DNA of 42,003 bases from Salinivibrio sharmensis (GCF_001995985.1 NZ_MUFC01000022.1:1-42003), one strand, 5' to 3'. Shown: positions 20,370 to 29,921, numbered from the stretch's first letter. The notes: generated from the sequence alone by a model not told the origin. A program made the numbers and translations.

Positions 20370-21706
20370 TGACAGAGCGTAAGTATTTTGGCACCGATGG
20401 TGTGCGCGGCAAGGTGGGCGAGTTTCCCATTACACCAGAGTTTATGCTCAAGCTTGGTTGGGCTGCTGGGCGTGTGTTATCACAACAAGGCACACGTAAG
20501 GTATTGATTGGTAAAGATACGCGTATTTCTGGGTACATGTTAGAGTCGGCGTTGGAATCAGGGTTATCTGCGGCGGGACTGGAAGCGGCCTTTACCGGCC
20601 CCATGCCGACACCTGCGATTGCGTACTTAACCCAAACGTTCCGCGCAGAAGCCGGGATTGTCATTTCGGCGTCGCATAACCCGCATTATGATAACGGGAT
20701 TAAATTTTTCTCCTCAGAAGGCACCAAACTGGCGGATGAGGTTGAGTTAGCGATTGAAGCTGAGCTGGAAAAAACATTGACTTGTGTCGAGTCGGCGGAG
20801 TTAGGTAAAGCTAGCCGGATTAACGACGCGGCAGGGCGGTACATCGAGTTTTGTAAAGGTACCTTCCCGAGCGCTTTAAGCCTCAGTGGCTTAAAAATTG
20901 TGCTCGATTGTGCCCACGGTGCTACCTATCACATTGCGCCTTCTGTGTTTCGTGAGCTGGGTGCGGAGGTGACCACCATTGGCTGTGCCCCCAACGGCAC
21001 CAATATCAACGATGAGGTGGGGGCCACCGACGTTCGTGCGTTACAAAAACACGTTCTCGAGCAAAAAGCCGATTTAGGAGTAGCGTTTGATGGTGATGGC
21101 GACCGCGTCATCATGGTTGACCACCTTGGTAACAAAGTCGACGGTGACCAAATTGCGTATATTATTGCTCGAGAAAGCCTTCGTCGTGGTGAATTAAAGG
21201 GTGGCGTCGTTGGCACCTTGATGACCAACATGGGGATGGAGCTCGCACTTCAGTCTCTCGGCATTCCGTTTGCCCGCGCCAAAGTGGGCGACCGCTATGT
21301 GATGGAAATGCTGCAAGAGAAAGGTTGGCGGATCGGTGCAGAAAACTCGGGCCACGTGATCGTGCTAGATAAGGTCACCACCGGGGATGGCATTGTCGCC
21401 GCGTTACAAGTATTAGCCAGCATGGCAGCGACTGGCATGGATCTCAAAGCCTTGAGTGACGGGATGACCTTGTTGCCTCAGGTATTAGAGAACGTCCGTT
21501 TCAGTGGCTCAGTTGACCCGTTACAAAGCGAGCCTGTGCTGGCAGCGAAAGCCAATGTAGAGCAAAAGCTGGGCGAGCAAGGGCGTGTACTGTTACGTAA
21601 ATCGGGCACTGAACCTTTAATCCGAGTGATGGTGGAAGGGCCTGAGGCCGATAACGTTCAAGCGTACGCGCTTGAAATCGCAGAAGCCGTGAAGGCGAAT
21701 TGTTGA
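20369..21706 (+). CDS. glmM: Phosphoglucosamine mutase
   Basis: GlmM interconverts glucosamine-6-phosphate and glucosamine-1-phosphate, feeding UDP-GlcNAc for peptidoglycan and LPS. Its 445 aa match the family. The phosphoserine is Ser102 in [12 protein letters not shown], the metal loop is DGDGDR at 241-246, the sugar-binding loop is GAENSGHV, and the phosphate-binding site is [17 protein letters not shown] lies 10 bp before the ATG. folP-glmM is a standard pair. Confidence 0.97.
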   Translation: MTERKYFGTDGVRGKVGEFPITPEFMLKLGWAAGRVLSQQGTRKVLIGKDTRISGYMLESALESGLSAAGLEAAFTGPMPTPAIAYLTQTFRAEAGIVISASHNPHYDNGIKFFSSEGTKLADEVELAIEAELEKTLTCVESAELGKASRINDAAGRYIEFCKGTFPSALSLSGLKIVLDCAHGATYHIAPSVFRELGAEVTTIGCAPNGTNINDEVGATDVRALQKHVLEQKADLGVAFDGDGDRVIMVDHLGNKVDGDQIAYIIARESLRRGELKGGVVGTLMTNMGMELALQSLGIPFARAKVGDRYVMEMLQEKGWRIGAENSGHVIVLDKVTTGDGIVAALQVLASMAATGMDLKALSDGMTLLPQVLENVRFSGSVDPLQSEPVLAAKANVEQKLGEQGRVLLRKSGTEPLIRVMVEGPEADNVQAYALEIAEAVKANC

Positions 21707-21774
21707 TAAACCTCGAGCGGGTGGTTATAGATTGCGCAAACAGCGTCGAAATCAAGGTTTTTTGTAATTTTCTC

Positions 21775-21803
21775 TTGTTTCGTCACCGCGCTTTCGCTAG
21801 TAT
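21775..21803 (+). promoter_or_regulatory. Candidate promoter of secG and the tRNA genes
   Basis: TTGTTT (21775-21780), a 17-bp spacer and TAGTAT (21798-21803). It stands 80 bp before secG in the 177-bp gap after glmM, where I see no terminator. Confidence 0.45.
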
Positions 21804-21883
21804 TCACCCGCTCCCAACGAAGGGGGCTGCGCTGGCTGAAAAGTAACACTGCCGGCTCAACAACCTGGAGCATAGGTGGAACC

Positions 21884-22222
21884 ATGTACGAAATTCTACT
21901 TGTGATTTATCTGTTGGCCGCAATCGGTGTAATTGGCCTGGTTCTGGTTCAGCAAGGTAAAGGCGCAGATATGGGAGCCTCGTTCGGGGCTGGAGCATCA
22001 AATACAGTATTTGGCTCTGGCGGCTCTGGAAACTTTTTAACCCGAATGACAACCGGTTTTGCAATTGCATTCTTTGCGTTAAGTTTGGTGCTTGGTAACC
22101 TCACCGCGCACAAACCTGAGGCAAAAGGCGGTTTTGAAGATTTAAGCGAGCCTGCTACACAACAGCAAGCGACGCCAAAAGAGGACGAAATCCCTGTTGA
22201 TAACAGCGAGATCCCTCAGTAA
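21884..22222 (+). CDS. secG: Preprotein translocase subunit SecG
   Basis: SecG is the small inner-membrane partner of SecYE that assists SecA-driven protein export. The 112-aa protein has two membrane segments (about residues 2-22 and 53-71) joined by the conserved cytoplasmic loop VLVQQGKGADMGASFGAGAS, then TVFGSGGSGNFLTRMT. The C-terminal tail is acidic and poorly conserved. A tRNA-Leu gene begins seven bases after the stop, so secG mRNA and tRNA are cotranscribed, as in E. coli (secG-leuU). Confidence 0.95.
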   Translation: MYEILLVIYLLAAIGVIGLVLVQQGKGADMGASFGAGASNTVFGSGGSGNFLTRMTTGFAIAFFALSLVLGNLTAHKPEAKGGFEDLSEPATQQQATPKEDEIPVDNSEIPQ

Positions 22223-22229
22223 AAATTGA

Positions 22230-22316
22230 GCCGAGGTGGTGGAATTGGTAGACACGCTATCTTGAGGGGGTAGTGCCTTTATAGGCGTGCGGGTTCAAGT
22301 CCCGCTCTCGGCACCA
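22230..22316 (+). tRNA. tRNA-Leu, anticodon GAG
   Basis: An 87-nt class II tRNA with CCA encoded. The acceptor GCCGAGG pairs with CTCGGC, with discriminator A. The D-loop has GGTAGAC and the anticodon loop is CTTGAGG, with GAG in the centre. A long variable arm and the T-loop GTTCAAGTC follow. It reads CUC/CUU leucine codons. The position behind secG matches leuU of E. coli. Confidence 0.97.
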
Positions 22317-22336
22317 AGTTCACAAAGGGCATCAGC

Positions 22337-22366
22337 TTGCACCTTTGTTGCAAAAAGCGATATAAT
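22337..22366 (+). promoter_or_regulatory. Promoter of initiator tRNA / rimP-nusA-infB operon
   Basis: TTGCAC (22337-22342), an 18-bp spacer and a perfect TATAAT (22361-22366), 13 bp before the tRNA 5' end. In E. coli the equivalent metY promoter also drives the nusA-infB operon. Confidence 0.7.
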
Positions 22367-22379
22367 AATCGCAATCGGA

Positions 22380-22456
<77 letters not shown>

Positions 22457-22526
22457 ATTTTAGGTTGGTGAAGTGAAATATCAGGTTGAACGCAATCAAC
22501 ACGACTTTCGGTCGGCACCGTTGCAC

Positions 22527-22555
22527 GGCGCGATAAAATCCGCTTCCCACAACCA
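22527..22555 (+). pseudogene. Decayed copy of the tRNA-fMet 3' half
   Basis: Positions 22532-22559 match 22433-22460 (the T-arm, acceptor strand, CCA and four following bases of tRNA-fMet) at 23 of 28 bases without gaps, exactly 99 bases downstream. Similarity continues weakly past the CCA end (6 of the next 10). A GGTCGGC remnant sits upstream, but no intact D- or anticodon arm remains. It reads as a degraded tandem duplicate of the tRNA gene. A relic of an integration site is the alternative. Confidence 0.6.
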
Positions 22556-22630
22556 ATTTCAAGTTTGTTGTTAACATAACGGCTAAACTGAATAACGCGT
22601 TAGCGTTTCTTATTAAAGCCACGCTAACCG

Positions 22631-22654
22631 GGCTAGCCATGTGCTAGCCTTTTT
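22631..22654 (+). terminator. Rho-independent terminator downstream of the tRNA genes
   Basis: GGCTAGC (22631-22637) pairs with GCTAGCC (22643-22649), with loop CATGT, and is followed by five T. It could end the tRNA transcript. Confidence 0.7.
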
Positions 22655-22798
22655 GCCCTCGGGGCAGCACAAAGCGGACCAATAAGCCTTTGTGCAGAGA
22701 GTTACTCTCTCGTTATTGCTGAGATGGTTCCGACACCAGCGATAACGGCTATGCTAGCGATTTATGTTGATAGCATGGCATCAGGGTCCAGTTACATT

Positions 22799-22822
22799 AA
22801 ACCCCGATCTTCGGGGTTTTTT
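22799..22822 (+). terminator. Rho-independent terminator in the rimP leader
   Basis: AAACCCCGA and TCGGGGTTT form a nine-pair stem with a three-base loop, followed by a T-run. The rimP start is 70 bp downstream, so it must be passed by antitermination or read-through. Confidence 0.8.
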
Positions 22823-22854
22823 GTTATCTGAAGAAGACCATTCGGATAGTAACT

Positions 22855-22875
22855 GGGCTTTTAAGCCCTTTTTTT
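22855..22875 (+). terminator. Second terminator immediately before rimP
   Basis: GGGCTT/AAGCCC with a tiny loop, followed by seven T, ends 16 bp before the rimP ATG. The T-run merges into the ribosome-binding region. Together with the previous hairpin it forms a tandem attenuator candidate. Confidence 0.65.
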
Positions 22876-22891
22876 ATTTCTGGGGTTTGGA

Positions 22892-23347
22892 ATGACAGGA
22901 TTAGAGAAACAACTGACTGAACTTTTGGCCGCGCCGGTTGAGGCGTTGGACTACGAGTTGGTTGGGCTTGAATTTGTTCGAGCTGGCCAACATTCAACAT
23001 TGCGTATTTTTATTGACCACGACAATGGTATCACGGTGGACGATTGTGCCGATGTGAGCCGTCAGGTAAGTGCAGTGTTGGATGTAGAAGACCCAATCAC
23101 AGTGGCTTACAACCTTGAGGTATCATCACCTGGGGTTGACCGTCCACTGTTCACCGCTGATCATTATCAGCAATTCATCGGGCATGAAGTGAACATCGTG
23201 CTGAAAATGGCTATGCAAAACCGCCGTAAGTGGAAAGGAGAGATCCTTTCTGTCGATGGCGATACCATCACGGTTCGCGTTGACGGCCAAGATGAGGCGT
23301 TTGCCTTGAGTAATATCGCCAAAGCAAACCTGGTTCCTTCATTTTAA
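22892..23347 (+). CDS. rimP: Ribosome maturation factor RimP
   Basis: RimP binds the 30S subunit during late maturation. The 151-aa protein shows the family's N-domain ([20 protein letters not shown]) and [26 protein letters not shown], and the C-terminal SH3-like domain. ATG 22892 follows a GGGGT-containing ribosome-binding region just after a T-run. rimP-nusA-infB is a nearly universal bacterial operon; nusA starts 21 bp after this stop. Confidence 0.95.
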   Translation: MTGLEKQLTELLAAPVEALDYELVGLEFVRAGQHSTLRIFIDHDNGITVDDCADVSRQVSAVLDVEDPITVAYNLEVSSPGVDRPLFTADHYQQFIGHEVNIVLKMAMQNRRKWKGEILSVDGDTITVRVDGQDEAFALSNIAKANLVPSF

Positions 23348-23368
23348 GAGTAAATGAGGCATTAGTAG

Positions 23369-24856
23369 ATGAATAAAGAAATCTTGGCTGTTGTCGAAGC
23401 GGTCTCAAACGAAAAAGCCGTTCCCCGTGAGCGTATTTTTGAGGCACTAGAAACCGCACTGGCAACGGCAACTAAAAAGAAGTACGAAGCCGACATTGAT
23501 GTACGTATCGCCATTGATCGCAAATCCGGTGAATTCGATACATTCCGCCGTTGGCTCGTGGTTGATGAAGTGACCCAGCCGACGCGTGAAATCACGTTGG
23601 AAGCAGCACAGTACGAAGACGAGACCCTAGAGTTAGGTGGTTACGTTGAAGATCAGATTGAATCTGTTGCCTTTGACCGTATTACCACCCAAACGGCTAA
23701 GCAAGTGATCGTACAAAAAGTACGTGAAGCTGAGCGTGCGCAGGTGGTTGAGCAGTTCATGGACAATGAAGGTGAACTGGTGACCGGTGTGGTTAAGAAG
23801 GTGAATCGCGATGTGATCATCGTTGATCTGGGCAACAACGCGGAAGCGGTCATTCAGCGTGAAGATCAGCTGCCTCGTGAAAACTTCCGTCCAGGCGACC
23901 GTGTACGTGGCTTACTGTATGCTGTTCGTCCAGAGGCACGCGGTTTCCAACTGTTTATGACCCGCTCAAAGCCGGAAATGCTGAGTGAGCTTTTCCGCAT
24001 TGAAGTGCCAGAAATTGGCGAGGAAATGATCGAGCTAATGGGCGCGGCGCGTGACCCAGCGTCACGAGCGAAAATTGCGGTGAAAACGAACGACAAGCGT
24101 ATTGACCCTGTCGGCGCCTGTGTGGGTATGCGTGGTGCACGTGTACAAGCCGTATCGACCGAGCTAGGTGGCGAGCGCATTGACATCGTGCTTTGGGACG
24201 ATAACCCTGCACAATTTGTGATCAATGCCATGGCACCGGCCGACGTAGCCTCTATCATCGTCGATGAAGACACGCACTCCATGGATATCGCTGTCGCGGC
24301 GGATAACTTGGCGCAAGCCATTGGCCGTAACGGTCAAAACGTTCGTTTGGCGTCTCAACTGACCGGTTGGGAGCTGAACGTGATGACAGTAGAAGATCTA
24401 CAGAAAAAACACCAAGAAGAAGCGCAAGCCTCCGTCGAGTTGTTTGTAAAATACCTCGACATTGACGAAGACTTTGCCGAAACCTTGGTAGAAGAAGGGT
24501 TTACCACCCTTGAAGAAGTGGCCTATGTGCCAACCAGCGAAATGCTCGAAATCGATGGTCTAGACGAAGACACCGTCGAAATTTTGCGCGCACGTGCCAA
24601 AGAAGCGTTGACCACCATCGCGCTGGCACAAGAAGAGTCGCTGGGAGACGTTGAACCTGCCGAAGATTTACTGGCTCTCGATGGTCTTTCTCGCGAAATG
24701 GCTTTCAAGCTGGCCGCGAAGGGCGTGAAGACGCTGGAAGATCTGGCTGATCAAGGCACTGATGATCTGTTAGATATCGACGGATTAGACGAAACCAGTG
24801 CGGGCGAGCTGATTATGGCCGCGCGTAATATCTGCTGGTTCAGCGACGAAGCGTAA
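23369..24856 (+). CDS. nusA: Transcription termination/antitermination factor NusA
   Basis: NusA binds RNA polymerase and nascent RNA and modulates pausing, termination and antitermination. The 495-aa protein has the N-terminal polymerase-binding domain (1-130), an S1 domain ([18 protein letters not shown]), KH1/KH2 ([16 protein letters not shown] and [13 protein letters not shown]), and two C-terminal acidic repeats around LDIDGLDE-type helix-hairpin motifs, as in gammaproteobacteria. NusA autoregulates its operon in E. coli by termination in the leader, which fits the terminators upstream of rimP. Confidence 0.97.
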   Translation: MNKEILAVVEAVSNEKAVPRERIFEALETALATATKKKYEADIDVRIAIDRKSGEFDTFRRWLVVDEVTQPTREITLEAAQYEDETLELGGYVEDQIESVAFDRITTQTAKQVIVQKVREAERAQVVEQFMDNEGELVTGVVKKVNRDVIIVDLGNNAEAVIQREDQLPRENFRPGDRVRGLLYAVRPEARGFQLFMTRSKPEMLSELFRIEVPEIGEEMIELMGAARDPASRAKIAVKTNDKRIDPVGACVGMRGARVQAVSTELGGERIDIVLWDDNPAQFVINAMAPADVASIIVDEDTHSMDIAVAADNLAQAIGRNGQNVRLASQLTGWELNVMTVEDLQKKHQEEAQASVELFVKYLDIDEDFAETLVEEGFTTLEEVAYVPTSEMLEIDGLDEDTVEILRARAKEALTTIALAQEESLGDVEPAEDLLALDGLSREMAFKLAAKGVKTLEDLADQGTDDLLDIDGLDETSAGELIMAARNICWFSDEA

Positions 24857-24877
24857 AGACGGCAAAGGAGGAGCAGA

Positions 24878-27619
24878 ATGTCAGAGGTTACAGTACATAC
24901 GCTGGCGAAGGAAATTGATACGCCAGTCGATCGTCTGCTGAAGCAGTTTAAAGAAGCTGGTATGCAAAAGTCGGCTGACGATCAGGTAAGCCAAGATGAG
25001 AAACAAGCTTTGCTTGCGCACTTAAAGCGTGAGCATGGTGATAACGGCAATGCTCCGACGCGTCTGACGCTTCAGCGCAAGAAACGTAGCACACTGAGCG
25101 TGTCAGGGGCTGGCGGAAAGAACAAAGATGTCCAAGTTGAGGTGCGTAAGAAGCGTACCTATGTGAAGCGTAGCGAGCTTGAAGAGCAAAAGTCAGCGCA
25201 AGAAGCGGAAGAGCAAGCGAAACGCGAAGCCGAAGAAAAAGCGCGTCTAGAAGCCGAAGAGCAAGCGAAACGCGAAGCAGAAGAGCAAGCGAAACGCGAA
25301 GCAGAAGAGAAAGCTAAGCGTGAGGCGGAAGAAAAAGCCAAACGTGAAGCAGAAGAGAAAGCCAAACGCGAAGCCGAAGAAAAAGCTAAGCGTGAAGCCA
25401 AGCCGCAAGCGCAACCGAAAACTGAGCAGTCTAAAGAAAACGCAGCGGATACTGCTGCAGCTCAAGCTGCTGATGCGCAAGCGAAGAAAGAAGCTGATGA
25501 ACTTAAGCGTCGCCAGGAAGAGGAAGCCAAGCGTAAAGCTGAAGAAGAAAGTCAGCGGCAGTTAGAAGAGGCACGCAAAATGGCAGAAGCAAACCAAGAA
25601 CGCTGGTCAGATCAAGACAAAGCACTCAATACCATGGAGGCGGCTGATCACCATACAGTCACTTCCGAGTACGCCCGTGAGGCAGAAGACGAGGCGGATC
25701 GTCGCGAAGAGAGTGCCGCCCCGCGTCGTAAGAAGAAGAAAAAGGCCAATGCAGCCGAGGACAAAACCACTCGCGGCCGTCGTGGCAAAGGTGGGAAAGG
25801 CAAAGGCCGTATGGCTAAGCCATCATCGATGCAGCATGGCTTTAAAAAGCCAGCGCAGAAAGTAAACCGTGAAGTTGAAATCGGCGAAACCATCACCGTG
25901 GCGGAGCTGGCCAACAAGATGGCTGTTAAAGGCGCCGAAGTCATCAAAACCATGATGAAAATGGGTGCGATGGCGACGATTAACCAAGTGATCGACCAAG
26001 AAACCGCGCAACTGGTCGCGGAAGAAATGGGTCACAAGGTTATCCTACGTAAAGAGAACGAGCTGGAAGAGGCTGTACTCTCGGATCGTGATAGCGATGC
26101 ACCTGTCGCACCACGTGCGCCAGTGGTGACTATCATGGGTCACGTTGACCACGGTAAAACCTCGCTACTTGACTACATCCGTAAAGCGCACGTTGCGACG
26201 GGCGAAGCGGGTGGTATTACCCAGCACATCGGTGCGTATCACGTACAAACCGACAATGGCATGATCACCTTCTTAGATACCCCTGGACACGCCGCGTTTA
26301 CCGCCATGCGTGCACGTGGTGCGGGTGCAACGGATATCGTTGTCTTGGTGGTTGCCGCTGATGATGGCGTGATGCCACAAACCAAAGAAGCTATCCAGCA
26401 CGCGAAAGCGGCAGGTGTGCCTTTGATTGTTGCCGTCAACAAGATGGATAAAGAAGGCGCTAACCCTGACAGCGTGAAAAACGAGCTAGCGCAGTATGAC
26501 GTTATCCCTGAAGAGTGGGGTGGTGAAAACATCTTCGTGCATGTTTCGGCAAAACAAGGTCAGAACATTGACGGCCTGCTTGAGTCTATCTTGCTGCAAT
26601 CAGAAGTCCTTGAGCTGAAGGCTGTCGAGCAAGGCATGGCGCGCGGTGTGGTGGTTGAATCACGTCTTGATAAAGGCCGTGGTCCTGTCGCGACAGTACT
26701 GGTTCAAGAAGGTACCTTGAACAAAGGTGATATCGTTCTGTGTGGCCTGGAATATGGTCGTGTTCGTGCGATGCGTGATGAGAATGGCCAAGATGTAGAG
26801 CATGCTGGTCCGTCGATTCCGGTTGAGATCCTCGGCTTGTCTGGTGTGCCAGCTGCGGGTGACGAAGCCACGGTCGTGCGTGACGAGAAGAAAGCCCGTG
26901 AAGTGGCGCTGTATCGTCAAGGCAAGTTCCGTGACGTGAAACTGGCGCGTCAGCAAAAAGCTAAACTGGAGAACATGTTCTCGAACATGGCTGAAGGTGA
27001 AGTGGCTGAGCTGAATATCGTTCTCAAGGCGGACGTACAAGGCTCTGTCGAAGCGATTGCAGATTCACTGGTGAAACTGTCAACGGATGAAGTGAAAGTG
27101 AAGATCGTCGGCTCAGGTGTCGGTGGTATCACTGAAACTGACGCTGTCTTGGCTGCCGCATCCAATGCGATCATTTGTGGCTTTAACGTGCGTGCCGATG
27201 CCGCAGCACGCAAGACCATTGAAAATGAAAGCTTGGATCTGCGCTACTACTCTGTCATCTACACCATGATTGATGAAGTGAAACAAGCGATGAGCGGTAT
27301 GCTTGCGCCTGAGTTCAAACAAGAAATCATTGGTTTGGCAGAAGTCCGTGACGTGTTCAAATCACCGAAACTGGGCGCCATTGCTGGTTGTCAGGTTTCT
27401 GAAGGTGTGATTAAGCGTAACAACCCAATCCGTGTACTGCGTGAAAACGTGGTTATCTACGAGGGTGAGCTAGAATCACTGCGTCGTTTCAAAGATGATG
27501 TCAACGAAGTGAAGAAAGGCTACGAGTGTGGTATCGGCGTGAAGAACTACAATGACGTTCGCGTGGGAGACCAGATCGAAGTCTATGAAACGGTTGAAAT
27601 TCAGCGCTCAATCGACTGA
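24878..27619 (+). CDS. infB: Translation initiation factor IF-2
   Basis: IF-2 is the GTPase that brings initiator fMet-tRNA to the 30S subunit and promotes 50S joining. Its 913 aa include an N-terminal IF2 domain (1-50), a long charged linker with eight octapeptide repeats (109-172), a basic stretch, and a second N-domain ([20 protein letters not shown]). The GTPase has G1 GHVDHGKT at 421-428, G3 DTPGH and G4 NKMD, followed by domains II-IV. AAAGGAGGAG lies just upstream of the ATG. The initiator tRNA it binds is encoded by the same operon. Confidence 0.98.
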   Translation: MSEVTVHTLAKEIDTPVDRLLKQFKEAGMQKSADDQVSQDEKQALLAHLKREHGDNGNAPTRLTLQRKKRSTLSVSGAGGKNKDVQVEVRKKRTYVKRSELEEQKSAQEAEEQAKREAEEKARLEAEEQAKREAEEQAKREAEEKAKREAEEKAKREAEEKAKREAEEKAKREAKPQAQPKTEQSKENAADTAAAQAADAQAKKEADELKRRQEEEAKRKAEEESQRQLEEARKMAEANQERWSDQDKALNTMEAADHHTVTSEYAREAEDEADRREESAAPRRKKKKKANAAEDKTTRGRRGKGGKGKGRMAKPSSMQHGFKKPAQKVNREVEIGETITVAELANKMAVKGAEVIKTMMKMGAMATINQVIDQETAQLVAEEMGHKVILRKENELEEAVLSDRDSDAPVAPRAPVVTIMGHVDHGKTSLLDYIRKAHVATGEAGGITQHIGAYHVQTDNGMITFLDTPGHAAFTAMRARGAGATDIVVLVVAADDGVMPQTKEAIQHAKAAGVPLIVAVNKMDKEGANPDSVKNELAQYDVIPEEWGGENIFVHVSAKQGQNIDGLLESILLQSEVLELKAVEQGMARGVVVESRLDKGRGPVATVLVQEGTLNKGDIVLCGLEYGRVRAMRDENGQDVEHAGPSIPVEILGLSGVPAAGDEATVVRDEKKAREVALYRQGKFRDVKLARQQKAKLENMFSNMAEGEVAELNIVLKADVQGSVEAIADSLVKLSTDEVKVKIVGSGVGGITETDAVLAAASNAIICGFNVRADAAARKTIENESLDLRYYSVIYTMIDEVKQAMSGMLAPEFKQEIIGLAEVRDVFKSPKLGAIAGCQVSEGVIKRNNPIRVLRENVVIYEGELESLRRFKDDVNEVKKGYECGIGVKNYNDVRVGDQIEVYETVEIQRSID
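25202..25393 (+). repeat. 24-bp tandem repeats coding for an octapeptide in IF-2
   Basis: Eight tandem units of 24 bp encode EAEE(K/Q)AKR with one variant unit (EAEEKARL), residues 109-172 of IF-2. The units would form one continuous, highly charged helix. Such arrays change length by slippage or unequal recombination, so copy number probably varies between strains. Codons differ between units, which shows the array is not freshly expanded. Confidence 0.9.
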
Positions 27620-27658
27620 TTAAGCGTATCAATCAACCAGGTTGTTTGGATACACCGT

Positions 27659-27684
27659 GGGGGGAGGCGCATGCGCTTACCCCC
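27659..27684 (+). other. Strong GC hairpin between infB and rbfA
   Basis: GGGGGGAGGCGC (27659-27670) and GCGCTTACCCCC (27673-27684) can pair along 12 positions with one mismatch and one G-T pair, centred on GCGCATGCGC. A short ATTTTATT tract follows. It may be a weak terminator, an RNase processing stem, or an mRNA stabiliser in the 86-bp infB-rbfA gap. Confidence 0.55.
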
Positions 27685-27705
27685 ATTTTATTGAGAGAAA
27701 AGAAA

Positions 27706-28098
27706 ATGGGTAAAGATTTTAGCCGCACAGATCGCGTCGCCCATCAGCTGCAAAAAGAAATTGCACTGATACTGCAGCGCGAAATCAAGGACCCACGCAT
27801 TGGCATGGTCACTGTCTCTGATGTTCAGATTTCACGTGATCTGGCGTACGCGAAGGTTTTCGTCACGTTTTTAACCGTTGACGAGCAAGCCCCTACCGAG
27901 AGCCTAAAGGCGCTGAACGAAGCCAGTGGCTACATTCGTTCATTGGTTGGCAAGGCTATTCGTTTGCGTGTGACCCCTGAGCTGACGTTTGTGTTTGATG
28001 AGTCACTCACTGAGGGAATTCGTATTTCCAACTTGGTAAGCAAAGCGGTGCGCAGCGATGATGAGCGCCGTGGTGAAGATGACAAAGGTGAGGAGTAA
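27706..28098 (+). CDS. rbfA: 30S ribosome-binding factor RbfA
   Basis: RbfA is a KH-fold cold-shock protein needed for 16S rRNA 5' processing and 30S maturation. The 130-aa product starts [20 protein letters not shown] and contains [25 protein letters not shown] (split as [14 protein letters not shown] and [12 protein letters not shown]) and [18 protein letters not shown] 27706 follows a purine-rich AGAGAAAAGAAA. An in-frame TTG at 27646 would translate the upstream hairpin and is rejected. truB begins three bases after the stop. Confidence 0.95.
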   Translation: MGKDFSRTDRVAHQLQKEIALILQREIKDPRIGMVTVSDVQISRDLAYAKVFVTFLTVDEQAPTESLKALNEASGYIRSLVGKAIRLRVTPELTFVFDESLTEGIRISNLVSKAVRSDDERRGEDDKGEE

Positions 28099-28101
28099 CA
28101 G

Positions 28102-29058
28102 ATGGCGCGTCGTCAACGTCGTCGAGGTCGCCCCGTTGATGGGATTATCCTGCTTGATAAGCCCACGGGCATGACCTCTAATGATGCCTTACAAAAAGTA
28201 AAACGTATCTTTTTTGCCGAAAAAGCAGGCCACACGGGGGCGCTTGATCCGCTCGCAACCGGTATGTTGCCAATTTGCCTGGGCGAAGCGACCAAGTTTT
28301 CCCAGTTCCTGCTTGATTCCGACAAACGTTATCGCGTCGTGGCAAAACTGGGTGAGCGGACGAACACTTCTGACGCCGATGGCGAAGTGGTAGAAACCCG
28401 TGATGTCAAAGTCAACTTGGGACTACTTGAGCGTTGCATCGCTAAATTTCGCGGTGAAACCCAACAAATTCCTTCTATGTTCTCGGCGCTGAAATACCAA
28501 GGAAAACCTTTGTATGAATACGCGCGCCAAGGCATCGAGGTGCCGCGTGAAGCGCGTACTATCAAGGTGTATCAGATTGAGCTGTTGCGCTTTGAAGGTG
28601 ATGAGATTGAAATGGAAGTGCATTGTTCTAAGGGCACTTATATTCGCACGATCGTCGATGATCTGGGCGAAATGTTGGGCTGTGGCGCGCACGTCACTGC
28701 CTTGCGTCGTACCGGTGTATCGGCGTACCCAACGCGCCAGATGGTGACGCTTGAGCAACTGGAAAGCTTGCTCCATCAAGCGAGAGAGCAAGAGATCCAG
28801 CCCAAGCAGCTGCTCGATCCTTTGCTACTGCCCCTTGATACCGCGGTGCAAGATTTGCGCGAAATTAACTTGCTGCCGGTGATGGCGAGCTATGCGCTGC
28901 AAGGGCAAGCGGTTCAAGTACCCAATGCACCCACAAGTGGTTTTGTTCGCCTCACTGCCGGTGATGAGCGCCACTTCATTGGTGTGGGAGAAATCGACGC
29001 CGATGGTTTGGTCGCCCCACGTCGCTTGGTGGCGAGCCGTCAGCCTGAAGCGCGCTAA
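28102..29058 (+). CDS. truB: tRNA pseudouridine-55 synthase
   Basis: TruB makes pseudouridine 55 in the T-loop of elongator tRNAs and also acts as a tRNA chaperone. The 318-aa protein has [18 protein letters not shown], the catalytic Asp49 in [15 protein letters not shown], the KRYRV motif, and [14 protein letters not shown]. The C-terminal PUA-like domain follows from about residue 250. rbfA-truB-rpsO is a standard order. Confidence 0.97.
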   Translation: MARRQRRRGRPVDGIILLDKPTGMTSNDALQKVKRIFFAEKAGHTGALDPLATGMLPICLGEATKFSQFLLDSDKRYRVVAKLGERTNTSDADGEVVETRDVKVNLGLLERCIAKFRGETQQIPSMFSALKYQGKPLYEYARQGIEVPREARTIKVYQIELLRFEGDEIEMEVHCSKGTYIRTIVDDLGEMLGCGAHVTALRRTGVSAYPTRQMVTLEQLESLLHQAREQEIQPKQLLDPLLLPLDTAVQDLREINLLPVMASYALQGQAVQVPNAPTSGFVRLTAGDERHFIGVGEIDADGLVAPRRLVASRQPEAR

Positions 29059-29109
29059 AAGGCCCGACGCTTCGGCGCGTGTTTTTACAGGAAAAGAGGC
29101 GTGGATAGA

Positions 29110-29138
29110 TTGCTACCTTAGACGAAAGTCAGTAGAAT
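29110..29138 (+). promoter_or_regulatory. Promoter of rpsO
   Basis: TTGCTA (29110-29115), a 17-bp spacer and TAGAAT (29133-29138; five of six). Transcription would begin around 29145, leaving a leader of about 70 nt. Confidence 0.7.
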
Positions 29139-29150
29139 ACGCGCCTTCGG

Positions 29151-29180
29151 GCACCGGCTGAATCAGAGATTGGCTGGTGC
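29151..29180 (+). promoter_or_regulatory. rpsO leader hairpin, possible S15 operator
   Basis: GCACC (29151-29155) pairs with GGTGC (29176-29180), with further partial pairing inside, 34 bp before the start codon. In E. coli, S15 represses its own mRNA through a pseudoknot in this region. Equivalence is inferred from position only. Confidence 0.35.
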
Positions 29181-29213
29181 ATGATAATCACACACTCTTA
29201 TTAGGAGAGCATT

Positions 29214-29483
29214 ATGTCTCTGACTGCAGAAGCAAAAGCACAAATCGTTGCTGATTTTGGTAAAACTGAGAACGATACGGGTTCACCAGAAGTTCAAATC
29301 GCCCTGTTGACCGCATCAATCAACGATCTGCAATCGCACTTCTCTGAGCACAAAGGTGACCACCACAGCCGTCGTGGCCTGCTACGCATGGTTTCACGTC
29401 GTCGTAAGCTGCTTGATTACCTGAAAAAGAACAACGTTGACCGTTACTTGGACGTTATCAAGCGTCTAGGCATCCGTCGCTAA
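29214..29483 (+). CDS. rpsO: 30S ribosomal protein S15
   Basis: S15 is an early 16S rRNA-binding protein that organises the central domain and a subunit bridge. The 89-aa product (88 after Met removal) is full length and shows [12 protein letters not shown], the conserved [19 protein letters not shown], and [14 protein letters not shown] lies 8 bp before the ATG. A strong terminator follows and then, unusually, not pnp but the Tad locus. Confidence 0.98.
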   Translation: MSLTAEAKAQIVADFGKTENDTGSPEVQIALLTASINDLQSHFSEHKGDHHSRRGLLRMVSRRRKLLDYLKKNNVDRYLDVIKRLGIRR

Positions 29484-29493
29484 GATTCTGGAT

Positions 29494-29526
29494 AAAAGGG
29501 AGCTCAGGCTCCCTTTTCTTTTTTCT
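29494..29526 (+). terminator. Rho-independent terminator after rpsO
   Basis: AAAAGGGAGC (29494-29503) and GCTCCCTTTT (29508-29517) form ten pairs with a TCAG loop, followed by CTTTTTTC. It ends the housekeeping block. Confidence 0.88.
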
Positions 29527-29921
29527 GCTAGTTCTTACTCTCTTTGTACCTCCCTCCGAGCTTAGTCTTCCATTCATTGCTTTTGTCCTTCTTACTGAAC
29601 TATTGAAATCCCTGCCTTTTTCTGCAGTAATCTATGCTGATAGCGGTAATGGCTGCTAAATAAACGGATGACTTCTTGTTTGTCTCACAATTGAGACAGT
29701 AATAGGGACGAATCAGAGGGTAATCTACTGCTCTGATGGTAATACGTAGCGGCTTGTTTATTGCTTGTCCGTTGTACGGGTGCTCAGTACTTGCTGGCAA
29801 TATGCTATACGTCGACTTTTTGTCAACTGGTTATTTGTTGCTTTGCACTTAGGTGCTAAACTTTAATCATAAAATGTGGAATGGGTTCCAGTAGCCCAGT
29901 CTTTTGAGAAGGAAGATGCTT
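29527..29921. other. 395-bp junction between rpsO and the Tad locus
   Basis: There is no supported gene. On the minus strand a frame is open from about 29823 down to 29600 without an ATG; its 66-codon part from a TTG at 29800 has protein-like composition (PLIRPYYCLNCE), but I recognise no family. On the plus strand TTTGTT (29829-29834), 17 bp and TAAACT (29852-29857) is a weak promoter candidate for flp. No pnp remnant is visible. This is the left boundary of the inserted Tad region. Confidence 0.4.

Larger units (their letters stand above)
22457..22891 (+). promoter_or_regulatory. Structured leader between tRNA-fMet and rimP (no gene)
   Basis: This 435-bp stretch has no supported coding gene. 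Besides the decayed tRNA copy it holds, in order: inverted repeat GTTAGCGT/ACGCTAAC (22599-22628), terminator-like hairpin 22631-22654, inverted repeats GCACAAAG/CTTTGTGC (22667-22695) and AGAGAG/CTCTCT (22696-22710), and two terminators at 22799-22822 and 22855-22875. E. coli has a comparable leader with tRNA-processing, RNase III and NusA-dependent termination sites controlling the nusA operon. Confidence 0.65.

Noticed and set aside
25159-25480. Minus-strand frames with repetitive Ser/Ala/Phe peptides
   Set aside because: They are mirror readings of the 24-bp repeats in infB and have no independent support.
29059-29086. Possible terminator after truB (CGC-TTCG-GCG then GTTTTT)
   Set aside because: Only three continuous pairs form around the TTCG loop, so it is too weak to call.
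28892-29161. A plus-strand frame at the end of truB reaching the rpsO promoter
   Set aside because: It is out of frame with truB, has no ribosome-binding site and crosses promoter elements.
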